NCBI GenBank assembly: GCA_900317825.1
Contig: ONIH01000005.1
Span: 19,883-83,882, forward strand
Source of the DNA: an uncultured Lachnospiraceae bacterium
Lineage (GTDB): Bacteria; Bacillota; Clostridia; Lachnospirales; Lachnospiraceae
Direction: 5' to 3'
DNA length: 64,000 nt
Part shown: one piece after another, positions 9,235 to 17,175 of the stretch
Layout of the letters: every line of letters starts with the position of its first letter
How positions within the stretch are numbered: position 1 is the first letter of the stretch
Notes under the pieces: generated by a model
Told to the model about the DNA's origin: nothing
Seen by the model: the letters and a program-made list of their open reading frames with translations, nothing else
The model's database searches: none
Program-made: the position numbers and the translations under genes

Positions 9235-10085
9235 ACAGCCATTATGACTCCGCCTGGGCCGGCGTAGAGCGAGGAGACGCCGTCGGTGTCGACTACGAAA
9301 ACGTCCTTGAACAGGCCGGTACGCTTCACTTTTTCCTTGAGGGAAGAGGCGGTGTCCGGGGCACTACAGTGTGAAATGGCAACCACGCGCTCGCCTGGGT
9401 TCAGAGTGACTTCGGCCATGCAGTCGACCATTTTGTCAAGGGCACGGATCATGCCCCTGGCCTGTCCCAGCTGCTGGATGCTGCCCTCCGGAGTCGATCC
9501 CATGACAGGCTTGATGCTTAGAGTCGATGCAAGCATGGCTTTGAGTGAGCCGAGACGGCCGGCCTTTCTCAAGGTATCTAAGGATTCGAGCACGAAAAAG
9601 GTGTGCTCTCCTTTTATAAAGACGTCGGCTATTTTTATGACTTCTTCAAAAGTCTTTCCGGCTTCCTCCGCCTGCGTGATGATCTGCGCGATCAGGGTCT
9701 GGCCGATCGAAGCGGACTTTGAATCGAAGACGTGGATTTTTTTCATGTCGTCCTCATCCTCGTGATCTTCCTCGTAGAGGCTCTTCGCCAGGACCGCAGC
9801 GTTATACGAACCCGACAGCTTCGCAGAAAGCGTGATGATGTACACATGCTCCGCTTCCGTGTCTTCTATCGCCTCGAGATATGCCGCCGGCGAAGGACAC
9901 GCCGAGTGAGGAGGTTCCTTGGAATCTTTCATTTTTTTAAGAAAAATCTTCTGGTCGAAGGTCGCATCGTCTGCCTGCTCCCAGTCGCCGACCTGAAGTG
10001 TCAGTGCCACATGCGCGAAGTGCTCTGCATCAGCCTTCATAGCCGGCGTGAACTCTCCGCAGCTGTCTACTATTATCTTATACAT
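9231..10085 (-). CDS. DegV family fatty-acid-binding protein
   Basis: DegV proteins bind a fatty acid and, in Firmicutes, act as FakB-type partners presenting it to the fatty acid kinase FakA. That specific role is an inference here. 284 residues, the usual size. The family fold is visible from the N-terminal IIVDSCGEFTP, the central TLSAKLSGSYNAA and VFDSKSASIGQ, and the ESLDTLRKAGRLGSLKA region that lines the lipid pocket, ending in GPGGVIMAV. The start has GAGGA upstream, and a TATAAT box lies at 10118-10123 with a poor -35. It heads the leftward run toward folC. Paralogues are common, so no gene symbol is given. Confidence 0.9.
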   Translation of the reverse strand: MYKIIVDSCGEFTPAMKADAEHFAHVALTLQVGDWEQADDATFDQKIFLKKMKDSKEPPHSACPSPAAYLEAIEDTEAEHVYIITLSAKLSGSYNAAVLAKSLYEEDHEDEDDMKKIHVFDSKSASIGQTLIAQIITQAEEAGKTFEEVIKIADVFIKGEHTFFVLESLDTLRKAGRLGSLKAMLASTLSIKPVMGSTPEGSIQQLGQARGMIRALDKMVDCMAEVTLNPGERVVAISHCSAPDTASSLKEKVKRTGLFKDVFVVDTDGVSSLYAGPGGVIMAV

Positions 10086-10154
10086 AATAAAGTCCTCATA
10101 TCCAACTAATCAGGTCTATTATAAATGATTTGCGCATAAAAAAAAAGAATTCCG

Positions 10155-10184
10155 GACAAAAAAACAGACGCCCGAAGGCGCCTG
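10155..10184 (-). terminator. Rho-independent terminator after the cold-shock gene
   Basis: The minus strand reads CAGGCGCC-TTCG-GGCGTCTG, an 8 bp stem (one mismatch-tolerant pair) with a stable TTCG tetraloop, followed by a run of seven T residues. It starts 16 bp after the csp stop codon. Confidence 0.85.
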
Positions 10185-10199
10185 CCGTGTATTTAATTT

Positions 10200-10400
10200 T
10201 TACTTAACGACTTTTACGTTTACTGCCTGCGGTCCCTTAGCTCCGTCGGTCACATCGAACTCGACCTTGGCGCCCTCAGCGAGGGTCTTGAAGCCGTCAC
10301 CGGCAATTCCTGAATAATGAACGAAGACGTCCTTTCCTGAATCATCTGAGATAAATCCATATCCCTTCTGGTTGTTAAACCACTTTACTGTGCCTGTCAT
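10200..10400 (-). CDS. Cold-shock protein, CspA/CspB type
   Basis: Small single-stranded nucleic-acid binding protein that melts RNA secondary structure. A longer frame to 10433 exists, but the ATG at 10400 has GGAGG eight bases upstream and gives the canonical N-terminus [17 protein letters not shown]. The 66-residue product carries both RNP motifs: KGYGFI (RNP1) and VFVHYSGI (RNP2). It is monocistronic, with a terminator directly downstream. The leader is about 93 nt from the predicted transcription start, as is usual for temperature-responsive csp mRNAs. Confidence 0.95.
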   Translation of the reverse strand: MTGTVKWFNNQKGYGFISDDSGKDVFVHYSGIAGDGFKTLAEGAKVEFDVTDGAKGPQAVNVKVVK

Positions 10401-10499
10401 ATCAGATACCTCCAAAAAATGTGCTGCTTTCAAGAATAATCAAGGAATAATGGAACTCTCCGTCAAATCTTAAAACAGTATAAAATCTATAACAACTTT

Positions 10500-10528
10500 A
10501 TAATACCCCATTCCACCGCCGGTGTAAA
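10500..10528 (-). promoter_or_regulatory. Promoter of the cold-shock gene
   Basis: TTTACA (10523-10528) and TATTAT (10500-10505) are separated by 17 bp on the minus strand. Transcription would start near 10493 and give a 93 nt AT-rich leader before the GGAGG. No CSD-like box was identified by eye. Confidence 0.6.
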
Positions 10529-10564
10529 GCTTTTTTCGGAAAATACCTGTAATATTTTTTTATG

Positions 10565-12637
10565 TTATTTGGTAAGTATTTCCATGATCTGGTTCGAGCG
10601 TTTGATGAACTCTGACATCTCGGCCGGAGCGAGAGGCTGGTTGCTAAGCTCTGCGAGGTCGTAGAGCTGATGAGCGATCAGGCCGGCGTTCTCGGAGTCT
10701 TTGTTTCCGACGAGGTACCTGACCAGCGGATGGGTGGCGTTAAGTACCAGGGTCTCAGGGCCTGAGAAGTCCTCATTTGATCCACCGTTCATATTATACA
10801 TCTTCATCATGTCATTCATACGGCGCATATTCTCGTCACGGTTTATCACAGCGGCGATGTCGTCAGTCTTCAGCTTCTCGACCTTTATCGTCAGGTCGTC
10901 CTTTGACAGCTCTTTCTTGAAGATCTCGTCGAGAGTCTTCTGGTCTTCCTCGAGTTCTTTCGGATCAGTCTCCTCGGAAAGTGCCTTTGTGACATCGGCG
11001 TCGATACGCAGGAACTTATAGTGCTGGTTTCTGTGCTCCAGCTGTGTGATGAAGGATGTATCAATAGTCCTGTCGAGGATCACGGCATCCATGTCGTTCG
11101 CCTTGAACATATCGATGTACTGACCCTGCTGCTTAGGGTCAGTGACGTAGTAGATAGCAGTCTTGTCCTCATCCTTTATCGGCCCGTCGTCCTTCTTTTC
11201 GTTCTGGGTGTCATCCTTCTTCTCAGCTGACTCATCATCAGACTCATGAGAAGCAGCATCTTTTTCAAGGAGTTCAGGCAGAGTCACATACTTGTCATTT
11301 ATATCCTTGAAGAGGATATAGTCGTTCATCTTGTCACAGAACTTCTCGTCCTTCAGGCAGCCGAACTTGATGAACGGGCTGATGTCATCCCAGTACTTTT
11401 CGTAGGTTTCCTTATCGGTCTTCTCCATTCCGATCAGCTTGTCAGCCAGCTTCTTTGAGATGTAGTCCCTGATCTTTGCGACGAAACCGTCATTCTGAAG
11501 AGCAGATCTCGATACATTGAGCGGAAGGTCCGGACAGTCGATGACACCCTTTAAGAGCATGAAATACTCAGGGATGACCTCTTTTATGTTATCAGCTACG
11601 AATACCTGGTTGTTATACAGCTTTATCGTGCCTTCGATCGAATCGTACTCCGAATTTATCTTCGGGAAGTAGATGATACCCTTGAGGTTAAACGGATAAT
11701 CCATGTTCAGATGAACCCAGAAAAGCGGATCCCTGTAATCCATGAATACCTTATGGTAAAAATCCTTGTACTCTTCATCCGTGCAGTCCGACGGATTCTT
11801 CGTCCAGAGCGGATGGATATCATTTATCGGAACAGGACGCTTTACTATCTTCAGCTTGTCCTTTGCCGGAGTCTTAAGCACTTTTTCAGTAGTACCGTCG
11901 TCCTTTTTCTTATCCTCGTACTCGGCTTCCTGATGGATCTCCTCGATGACCTTATCAGTGTCTTTCTTATCGGACGGGTCGATCTCCTCGTACTCTTCCG
12001 GAGCATTGGCCTTTATGAGATAGATTTCAGTCGGCATGAATGAACAGTACTTGTCGAGCACTTCTCTTGCCTTATACTCGTTCGCAAACTCAAGGCAGTC
12101 GTCATTTAAGAAAAGTGTGATCGTCGTACCGATGGTATCCTTTGAGCCCTCACGCATCGTGTAGTCTGTACCACCGTCGCACTCCCAGTGAACAGCTGTA
12201 GCACCGTCCTGGTAGCTTAAAGTATCGATATAAACGAGGTCTGCCACCATGAATGCTGAGTAAAATCCAAGTCCGAAGTGTCCGATGATCTGGTCATCAC
12301 TGCCCTTGTCCTTGTACTTCTCAAGGAAATCTGTAGCACCAGAAAATGCAATCTGGTTAATGTACTTATCAACCTCGTCCTCTGTCATTCCGATACCATT
12401 ATCGGTTATTTTTATAGTCTTTTTCTCAGGGTTGACTTCAACGGTCACTTTTCCCTTATAATCATCTGGAAGCTCATAGTCTCCCATCATCCCGAACTTT
12501 TCGAGCTTCGTGATAGCGTCGCAGGCGTTACTTACGAGCTCTCTGTAAAAAATATCGTGGTCCGAATACAGCCATTTCTTTATCACCGGAAAAATATTTT
12601 CACTCGTGATCGAAAGACTTCCGCTTTTTTCTGCCAT
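10565..12637 (-). CDS. htpG: Molecular chaperone HtpG (bacterial Hsp90)
   Basis: ATP-dependent dimeric chaperone of the cytoplasm. 690 residues, slightly longer than the typical 620-640 because of a charged Asp/Glu/Lys insertion around the middle-to-C-terminal region (EKKDDTQNEKKDD). The GHKL ATPase motifs are clear: ELVSNACDAITKLE, DNGIGMTEDEV, and GHFGLGFYSAFMVAD for the lid and P-loop-like segment. Arg in NVSRSALQND is the catalytic middle-domain loop. The start has AAGGAG about eight bases upstream. It has its own promoter and a CIRCE-like repeat (see 12705-12767), suggesting heat-stress control. No obvious terminator follows. Confidence 0.96.
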   Translation of the reverse strand: MAEKSGSLSITSENIFPVIKKWLYSDHDIFYRELVSNACDAITKLEKFGMMGDYELPDDYKGKVTVEVNPEKKTIKITDNGIGMTEDEVDKYINQIAFSGATDFLEKYKDKGSDDQIIGHFGLGFYSAFMVADLVYIDTLSYQDGATAVHWECDGGTDYTMREGSKDTIGTTITLFLNDDCLEFANEYKAREVLDKYCSFMPTEIYLIKANAPEEYEEIDPSDKKDTDKVIEEIHQEAEYEDKKKDDGTTEKVLKTPAKDKLKIVKRPVPINDIHPLWTKNPSDCTDEEYKDFYHKVFMDYRDPLFWVHLNMDYPFNLKGIIYFPKINSEYDSIEGTIKLYNNQVFVADNIKEVIPEYFMLLKGVIDCPDLPLNVSRSALQNDGFVAKIRDYISKKLADKLIGMEKTDKETYEKYWDDISPFIKFGCLKDEKFCDKMNDYILFKDINDKYVTLPELLEKDAASHESDDESAEKKDDTQNEKKDDGPIKDEDKTAIYYVTDPKQQGQYIDMFKANDMDAVILDRTIDTSFITQLEHRNQHYKFLRIDADVTKALSEETDPKELEEDQKTLDEIFKKELSKDDLTIKVEKLKTDDIAAVINRDENMRRMNDMMKMYNMNGGSNEDFSGPETLVLNATHPLVRYLVGNKDSENAGLIAHQLYDLAELSNQPLAPAEMSEFIKRSNQIMEILTK

Positions 12638-12704
12638 AAAAAAATCACTCCTTTAAATATCTGTTAGCCAACTGGCTGATTGATTGCTAATCCCAACATT
12701 CCCT

Positions 12705-12733
12705 ATTCTAGTCTTTTACTTAGCATTTGTCAA
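12705..12733 (-). promoter_or_regulatory. htpG promoter
   Basis: A perfect -35 TTGACA (12728-12733) and TAGAAT -10 (12705-12710) with 17 bp between them on the minus strand. The predicted start lies near 12698, giving a leader of about 60 nt. The CIRCE-like repeat sits 6 bp upstream of the -35 box. Confidence 0.8.
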
Positions 12734-12738
12734 TAAAA

Positions 12739-12767
12739 AATAGCACTCATTTCACACGAGTGCTATT
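12739..12767 (-). promoter_or_regulatory. CIRCE-like inverted repeat, also a plausible terminator
   Basis: A perfect 10 bp inverted repeat (12739-12748 and 12758-12767) with a 9 bp centre. Against the HrcA operator consensus TTAGCACTC-N9-GAGTGCTAA the match is 16 of 18 with the exact N9 spacing; only the two outermost bases differ. On the minus strand it is followed by TTTTTTATT, so it can also end the upstream transporter transcript. Its place just upstream of the htpG -35 box, not over the transcription start, is unusual for CIRCE. Confidence 0.6.
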
Positions 12768-12782
12768 CTGTCATTTATTTTT

Positions 12783-13964
12783 TCAGCCTGCGTAATGAAG
12801 GGCTTCGATCGGATCTTTGCGGGCAGCTTTTCTGGCCGGATAGAGACCGAACAGGAGGCCGATCCCTATGGAGAAGACTGACGCAATGACGCAGACTCTC
12901 GCATCGAGCCAGAAGGTGTAGTCAGTAAAGGCGTTTATCGCCGCTATGATAATGGCGCTTATCACAAGACCTATGACTGCTCCTATAAGGCAGATGACTA
13001 ACGATTCTATCAGGAACTGAAGCATAATGCTTCCTTCAGTGGCTCCAATAGCTTTTCTGATACCGATTTCCTTAGTTCTCTCTGTGACTGATACGAGCAT
13101 GATATTCATAATGCCGATACCGCCTACCAGGAGAGATATGGCAGCTATACCCCCGAGCATCAGGGCCATCACATCGGTCACCTTATTCAGGGTATCTGCG
13201 ATGACTTTCATATTTATCACAGAAAAGGCATCCGAATCATTTGAAAATCTGGCGAGCAGGTACTCATTTATCTCCTGCTGCGCCTTGTCCGATACACTGT
13301 CGCTCTTCGGCGCTGCTACGAAGCTCGTGACTTCCCTGACTGTCGTAGAAAGTCTCTCGAGAGAGGTAAATGGCACGTAGGCTTCGTATGAAGAGCCCGA
13401 CATAATGGTCGTATCAGACTGTTTTACGACTCCGATGACGGTGTAGGGGATCCCGTTCAGGCTGATCGTCTGTCCTATCGCCTGCGAGGTGTTATAGCAG
13501 CCGAGGATGTCTCGCGCTGTATCTGCATTTATCACGGCTACGTTCGAATGATTTGTCACATCTGCTGAACGAATAAATCTCCCGGACGCCAGCTCTACTC
13601 CGTTTATCGACTGATAAGAAGCTGTCGTCCCGGTAAGCTTCATGGTCTCAGTATCGGAACCGTTTCTTACATTTGCGGTAGAAGTGGCCGACGGAGCTGC
13701 AGCCTTTACGTCGTCCAAAGCTGTGATATCGTCCATTTCAGAAAGAGTCAGCGGCTTGTCCTTATCGTCAGTGATCGTGACTGTGATCGAATTCGTGCTG
13801 ATCGATGAGATCGTATCAGTGATCGTCGAGGTAGCACTGGTCGTTATCGATACGAGAACTACTAAGGCTATGACTCCTATGATGATACCAAGCATAGTAA
13901 GAAATGACCGGAGTTTATTTGAAGTGACTGACGCAAAAGCCATTTTTACTGAAGATCCAAACAT
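12783..13964 (-). CDS. MacB/FtsX-type ABC transporter permease
   Basis: Membrane subunit of an export or mechanotransmission ABC system. 393 residues: one N-terminal helix (about 20-42), a periplasmic-core-type extracytoplasmic domain of roughly 210 residues, then three C-terminal helices, which is the four-helix MacB layout. Family motifs include SNKLRSFLTMLGIIIGV at the N-terminus and GGIGIMNIMLVSVTERTKEIGIRKA between TM2 and TM3, ending GLYPARKAARKDPIEAL. It overlaps the ATPase stop by one base (TGATG). It is the last gene of a three-gene operon with the ATPase and an adaptor. Confidence 0.93.
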   Translation of the reverse strand: MFGSSVKMAFASVTSNKLRSFLTMLGIIIGVIALVVLVSITTSATSTITDTISSISTNSITVTITDDKDKPLTLSEMDDITALDDVKAAAPSATSTANVRNGSDTETMKLTGTTASYQSINGVELASGRFIRSADVTNHSNVAVINADTARDILGCYNTSQAIGQTISLNGIPYTVIGVVKQSDTTIMSGSSYEAYVPFTSLERLSTTVREVTSFVAAPKSDSVSDKAQQEINEYLLARFSNDSDAFSVINMKVIADTLNKVTDVMALMLGGIAAISLLVGGIGIMNIMLVSVTERTKEIGIRKAIGATEGSIMLQFLIESLVICLIGAVIGLVISAIIIAAINAFTDYTFWLDARVCVIASVFSIGIGLLFGLYPARKAARKDPIEALHYAG

Positions 13965-14674
13965 CAGACCACCTCCTCTATCTCAGACTGATCCTTAGCC
14001 TCTGTCACATGGCCGTCGAGGATCTTTATCGAGCGGGACGCCTCTTTTGCGACCTTCGCATCGTGCGTTATCAGAAGTATCGTGTTGCCCTCCTCGTTTA
14101 ATCTGTGAAAGAGGTCAAGGAGCATTCCGCCCGTCTTCTGGTCGAGATTTCCCGTTGGCTCGTCAGCTAAAAAAAGTGACGGGTGCGTGGCTAAAGCTCT
14201 GGCTATCGCCACTCTCTGCTGCTGACCCCCGGAAAGTTCAGTCGGCTTGTGGTCACGTCTATCCCAGAGTCCTATCTGGTTTAGAGCCTCTTCTACCTGC
14301 TCTTTTCTCTTCGATACCGGAAGTCCCTGGTATATGAGCGGAAGCTCGACATTTTCATAGGCTGTCAGCTTCGGCAGCAGGTTAAAATCCTGGAATATAA
14401 AGCCTATCTTTTTATTTCTTATCCTTGCGAGGTCATTTTTTGAATAATCCGCTATCTCCTGTCCATCGAGAAAATACTTGCCGGAGGTCGCTGTATCCAG
14501 ACATCCGATGATATTCATAAGCGTCGACTTTCCGGAACCTGAAGGACCGATGACGCTTACGAACTCGCCCTTATCGACGTACATGTCTGCGTGGTCCAGG
14601 GCCCGGACGACACTGTCTCCTATTTTATAAATCTTTGAAACATCGGACAGGAGGATCATTTTTTTATCATCCAT
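13964..14674 (-). CDS. MacB/LolD-type ABC transporter ATP-binding protein
   Basis: Powers the permease encoded next to it. 236 residues with all nucleotide-binding motifs: Walker [11 protein letters not shown]-loop FIFQDFNLLP, signature LSGGQQQRVAIARAL, Walker [13 protein letters not shown] and the H-loop ITHD. The long Q-loop-to-signature spacing and the PTGNLD box are typical of the LolD/MacB subfamily, which drives substrates from the membrane or cell surface rather than through a classical cavity. The start ATG overlaps the adaptor stop (TAATG), indicating coupled translation. Confidence 0.95.
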   Translation of the reverse strand: MDDKKMILLSDVSKIYKIGDSVVRALDHADMYVDKGEFVSVIGPSGSGKSTLMNIIGCLDTATSGKYFLDGQEIADYSKNDLARIRNKKIGFIFQDFNLLPKLTAYENVELPLIYQGLPVSKRKEQVEEALNQIGLWDRRDHKPTELSGGQQQRVAIARALATHPSLFLADEPTGNLDQKTGGMLLDLFHRLNEEGNTILLITHDAKVAKEASRSIKILDGHVTEAKDQSEIEEVV

Positions 14675-16332
14675 TAGTTGCCTCCGTTTCCTCCCGGACC
14701 ACCGTTTCCGCCTGATGGAAGTGTGCCGCCACCATTATCTCCTGAAGGTCCGCCTCCGTTTCCGCCGCCATTCTGCTGGCGCATATTTGCTCCCATATTC
14801 TGCATGTCATTCTGCGAGCTGGTAAGCTCCTGTCCAGACAGGTCTTTGTAGTAGACAGTCTGTCCTTCTGAAAGTCCGTTGGTGATCTCCACATTCGTAT
14901 CATCGGAAAGTCCGGTAGTTACAGTAGTCTTTCCACCGAGAGTACCATTGTCATTTGTCGTGTAGACATAAGAAGTACCGTTTTCTTCCTGAACCGCGGA
15001 AAGCGGGATGGTCAGCACATTGTCTGCAGAATCCACATCTATGACTGCCGTAGCGTTCATGCCTACCAGCATATCGTCTGACTTGTCGATCTGACAGGTG
15101 ACAGTGTACTTCGTGGAGCCGCCACTGTTTGAACCGATATGAGAAACCTTTGTGATCTCACCTGTGAATTCCTGATCCTCCAGCGCATCGAGAGTCACTG
15201 TAACTGACTGTCCTTCCTCTACATTCAGGATGTCAAGCTCATCTACCGACAGGTCGATGTCCATCTCGTCTCCAGTGGCTACAGTAAATGCAGAAGTGTA
15301 TGTCACGTCTGAGACTGTAGATGAAGATGTGTCTGTCGAACCAGAAGTGGCTCCGGATAATGCTGAGCTCTGCTGATTCATATACTGCTCAAGCGCTGCG
15401 CTGTTCTGAGATGCAGAACTATCTGATGATGAACTCTTCGATGAAGAAGACCCTGATGAATATGATGAGCTGGTGTTTCTCTTCTTCTGCTGCTCCTGTA
15501 TCATTTTCTCTAACTCTTCCTGAGATATCTGACTAGAGGAATTTTTATTTGTACTGCTGTCATTTTTCTTATTATCTGATGAAGTGCTCTTCTCAGTATC
15601 AGATGACTCTGAGGTGCTTCCGTCAGAAGAAGCTATAGTACCGTCGGATGAAGCTGTGACAGGTACTTTTTCTGAAAGCTGGACTGCAGTGGTTCTGGTC
15701 TGCTTCGTGCTCATGCCGGTGATACCGCTTAAAGCTGAAGTTATCGAAGATGACTGATCTGTCGAAGACTGGGTGGTCGTAGAAGAAGAGTCAGAATCCG
15801 CTACATTAACCGACTGGACAGTTCCGGAGACTGTGGAAGTGATCTTTCCTGACTTCTCTATTTTCTTAAGCTGAGTCAGGGCTTTATTTAAGTCCTTTTT
15901 CTGGGCGTTCAGCATTTGGCGCTGAGAATTGTACTTTGAACTGCTCTTTTTCTTTATGCTCTTAAGCGTCGAATTGATAGAAGAGATCGAGCTTCTGACT
16001 GAATAGATCTGCTCCTTTACAGAAGTCTGATCAACCTTTGCCAGGGCATCGCCCTTTTTTACCTCATCGCCTTCTTCGACTAAGACTTTCTTTATCGTCA
16101 GACCTGACGGGATCTTCACATCGGCCGAATCTGCCTCTGCGAGTGTGCCGCTGGCGGTGATCGTATTCTTTATGGTGCCTGTCGTCACCTTTACGCTCTT
16201 TATCGCTGAGGAGGTGTCCGTCTTCTTTTTCCTTCGTGAATTAGCAGACGCGCCTGCGATCAGTGCCACCACGACAGCTGCTATGACTATAATGGCTATC
16301 CATTTCTTCTTTCCGTGCTTCTTTTTTTCCAT
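14674..16332 (-). CDS. HlyD/MacA-type membrane-fusion adaptor with long Ser-rich insert
   Basis: Extracytoplasmic adaptor of the MacAB-like transporter. 552 residues, longer than usual. One N-terminal helix (about 11-28) anchors it. The lipoyl/barrel-sandwich half-motif ASGTLAEADSADVKIPSG and VEEGDEVKKGDALAKVD follows, then a short helical hairpin (residues 105-160). About 165 residues (180-345) form a low-complexity Ser/Thr/Asp region with one short charged helix. The beta-barrel and membrane-proximal domains follow. The last 30 residues are a Gly/Asn-rich tail. In a Gram-positive cell the Ser-rich part may span the wall; that is inference. First gene of the operon, with GGAGG before the ATG. 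Confidence 0.9.
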   Translation of the reverse strand: MEKKKHGKKKWIAIIVIAAVVVALIAGASANSRRKKKTDTSSAIKSVKVTTGTIKNTITASGTLAEADSADVKIPSGLTIKKVLVEEGDEVKKGDALAKVDQTSVKEQIYSVRSSISSINSTLKSIKKKSSSKYNSQRQMLNAQKKDLNKALTQLKKIEKSGKITSTVSGTVQSVNVADSDSSSTTTQSSTDQSSSITSALSGITGMSTKQTRTTAVQLSEKVPVTASSDGTIASSDGSTSESSDTEKSTSSDNKKNDSSTNKNSSSQISQEELEKMIQEQQKKRNTSSSYSSGSSSSKSSSSDSSASQNSAALEQYMNQQSSALSGATSGSTDTSSSTVSDVTYTSAFTVATGDEMDIDLSVDELDILNVEEGQSVTVTLDALEDQEFTGEITKVSHIGSNSGGSTKYTVTCQIDKSDDMLVGMNATAVIDVDSADNVLTIPLSAVQEENGTSYVYTTNDNGTLGGKTTVTTGLSDDTNVEITNGLSEGQTVYYKDLSGQELTSSQNDMQNMGANMRQQNGGGNGGGPSGDNGGGTLPSGGNGGPGGNGGN

Positions 16333-16442
16333 CCGGATACCTCCATAATTTATGTAAAAAACTATTTATAGAATATTGGATGGCTGTGAAAAAAATGTGA
16401 TGAATATCAAAACATTGTGTACAATTCTTTATATGATTCTTT

Positions 16443-16471
16443 ATATGAAAATACCGGGCATGACGCCCGGT
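16443..16471 (-). terminator. Terminator after the DUF6465 gene
   Basis: The minus strand reads ACCGGGC-GTCAT-GCCCGGT, a perfect 7 bp GC-rich stem (16453-16471), followed by ATTTTCATATAAA, a weak T tract. Confidence 0.65.
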
Positions 16472-16506
16472 GTGTAGACATATATACCTGTAATAGCTGT
16501 TAAAGC

Positions 16507-17022
16507 TCAGAAATCAATGCTGCCGAAATTATCATCGGCTACGAAGTAAGCCTTTCTCTCTTCCGGCTTTACATAAACACGGAGATCCTTGAAAGCCTTC
16601 TTTGACTTCTTTGAGTAAGCCTTCTTTGCTGACTTCAGGATGTCTGCGAGATCATAATCGTTTCCAGCGAACTGGATGATGACCTTCGGATCCTGAGCCT
16701 TTGCTTCGGCTGCTTCCTTAGCTGCTGCAGTTGCTTTTCTGACAGCTGCTGAAGCCTTCTTTGTGGTAGCCCTGGCTGCTGCAGTAGCCTTTGTAGCTGC
16801 TGTAGACTTTCTGGTAGTCTTCTTTGCTGTAGTGGTCTTCTTCTCCTCCTCTGCCTTTGCTTTTGTCTCTGCTGCTGCTTTTACTGTAGCCATTTTTACC
16901 TTCTCTGTCTCCTTTTTTACTTCTTCTGCAACTTTCTTAGTGTCTTCTTTTCCGGCATTTAAAATGTCACGGACGGTAGCAGAAAGATCTACATCTGCTG
17001 ATTTCTTTGTCTTTAACGCCAT
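16507..17022 (-). CDS. DUF6465-like protein with histone-H1-like Ala/Lys/Thr tail
   Basis: 171 residues in two parts. The first 110 are low complexity, rich in Ala, Lys, Thr and Glu with KKTTRKSTAATKATAAA-type blocks, resembling eukaryotic linker histone tails and bacterial HU-tail or AlgP-type proteins. The last 60 form a compact beta/alpha segment (IIQFAGNDYDLADILKSAK ... LRVYVKPEERKAYFVADD) that matches what I recall of the DUF6465 family of Clostridia. It is monocistronic, with a consensus promoter and a terminator. DNA or polyanion binding is a reasonable guess from the basic tail but is not shown. Confidence 0.75.
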   Translation of the reverse strand: MALKTKKSADVDLSATVRDILNAGKEDTKKVAEEVKKETEKVKMATVKAAAETKAKAEEEKKTTTAKKTTRKSTAATKATAAARATTKKASAAVRKATAAAKEAAEAKAQDPKVIIQFAGNDYDLADILKSAKKAYSKKSKKAFKDLRVYVKPEERKAYFVADDNFGSIDF

Positions 17023-17072
17023 CAGTGATCCTCTTTTCTGGACTTTACGTAAAATTTATATTTACATTGAAG

Positions 17073-17101
17073 ATTATAATACTGTTCATTAGAAAATCCA
17101 A
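17073..17101 (-). promoter_or_regulatory. Promoter of the DUF6465 gene
   Basis: TTGGAT (17096-17101), 17 bp, then TATAAT (17073-17078) on the minus strand, giving a leader of about 45 nt before the ATG at 17022. Confidence 0.7.
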
Positions 17102-17175
17102 TACTTTATTTGACTAAATTTTACAAAAATAGCTTAACTTTTTTGTACATTTTTGCCAAAGCGTCATCTCAGGTT

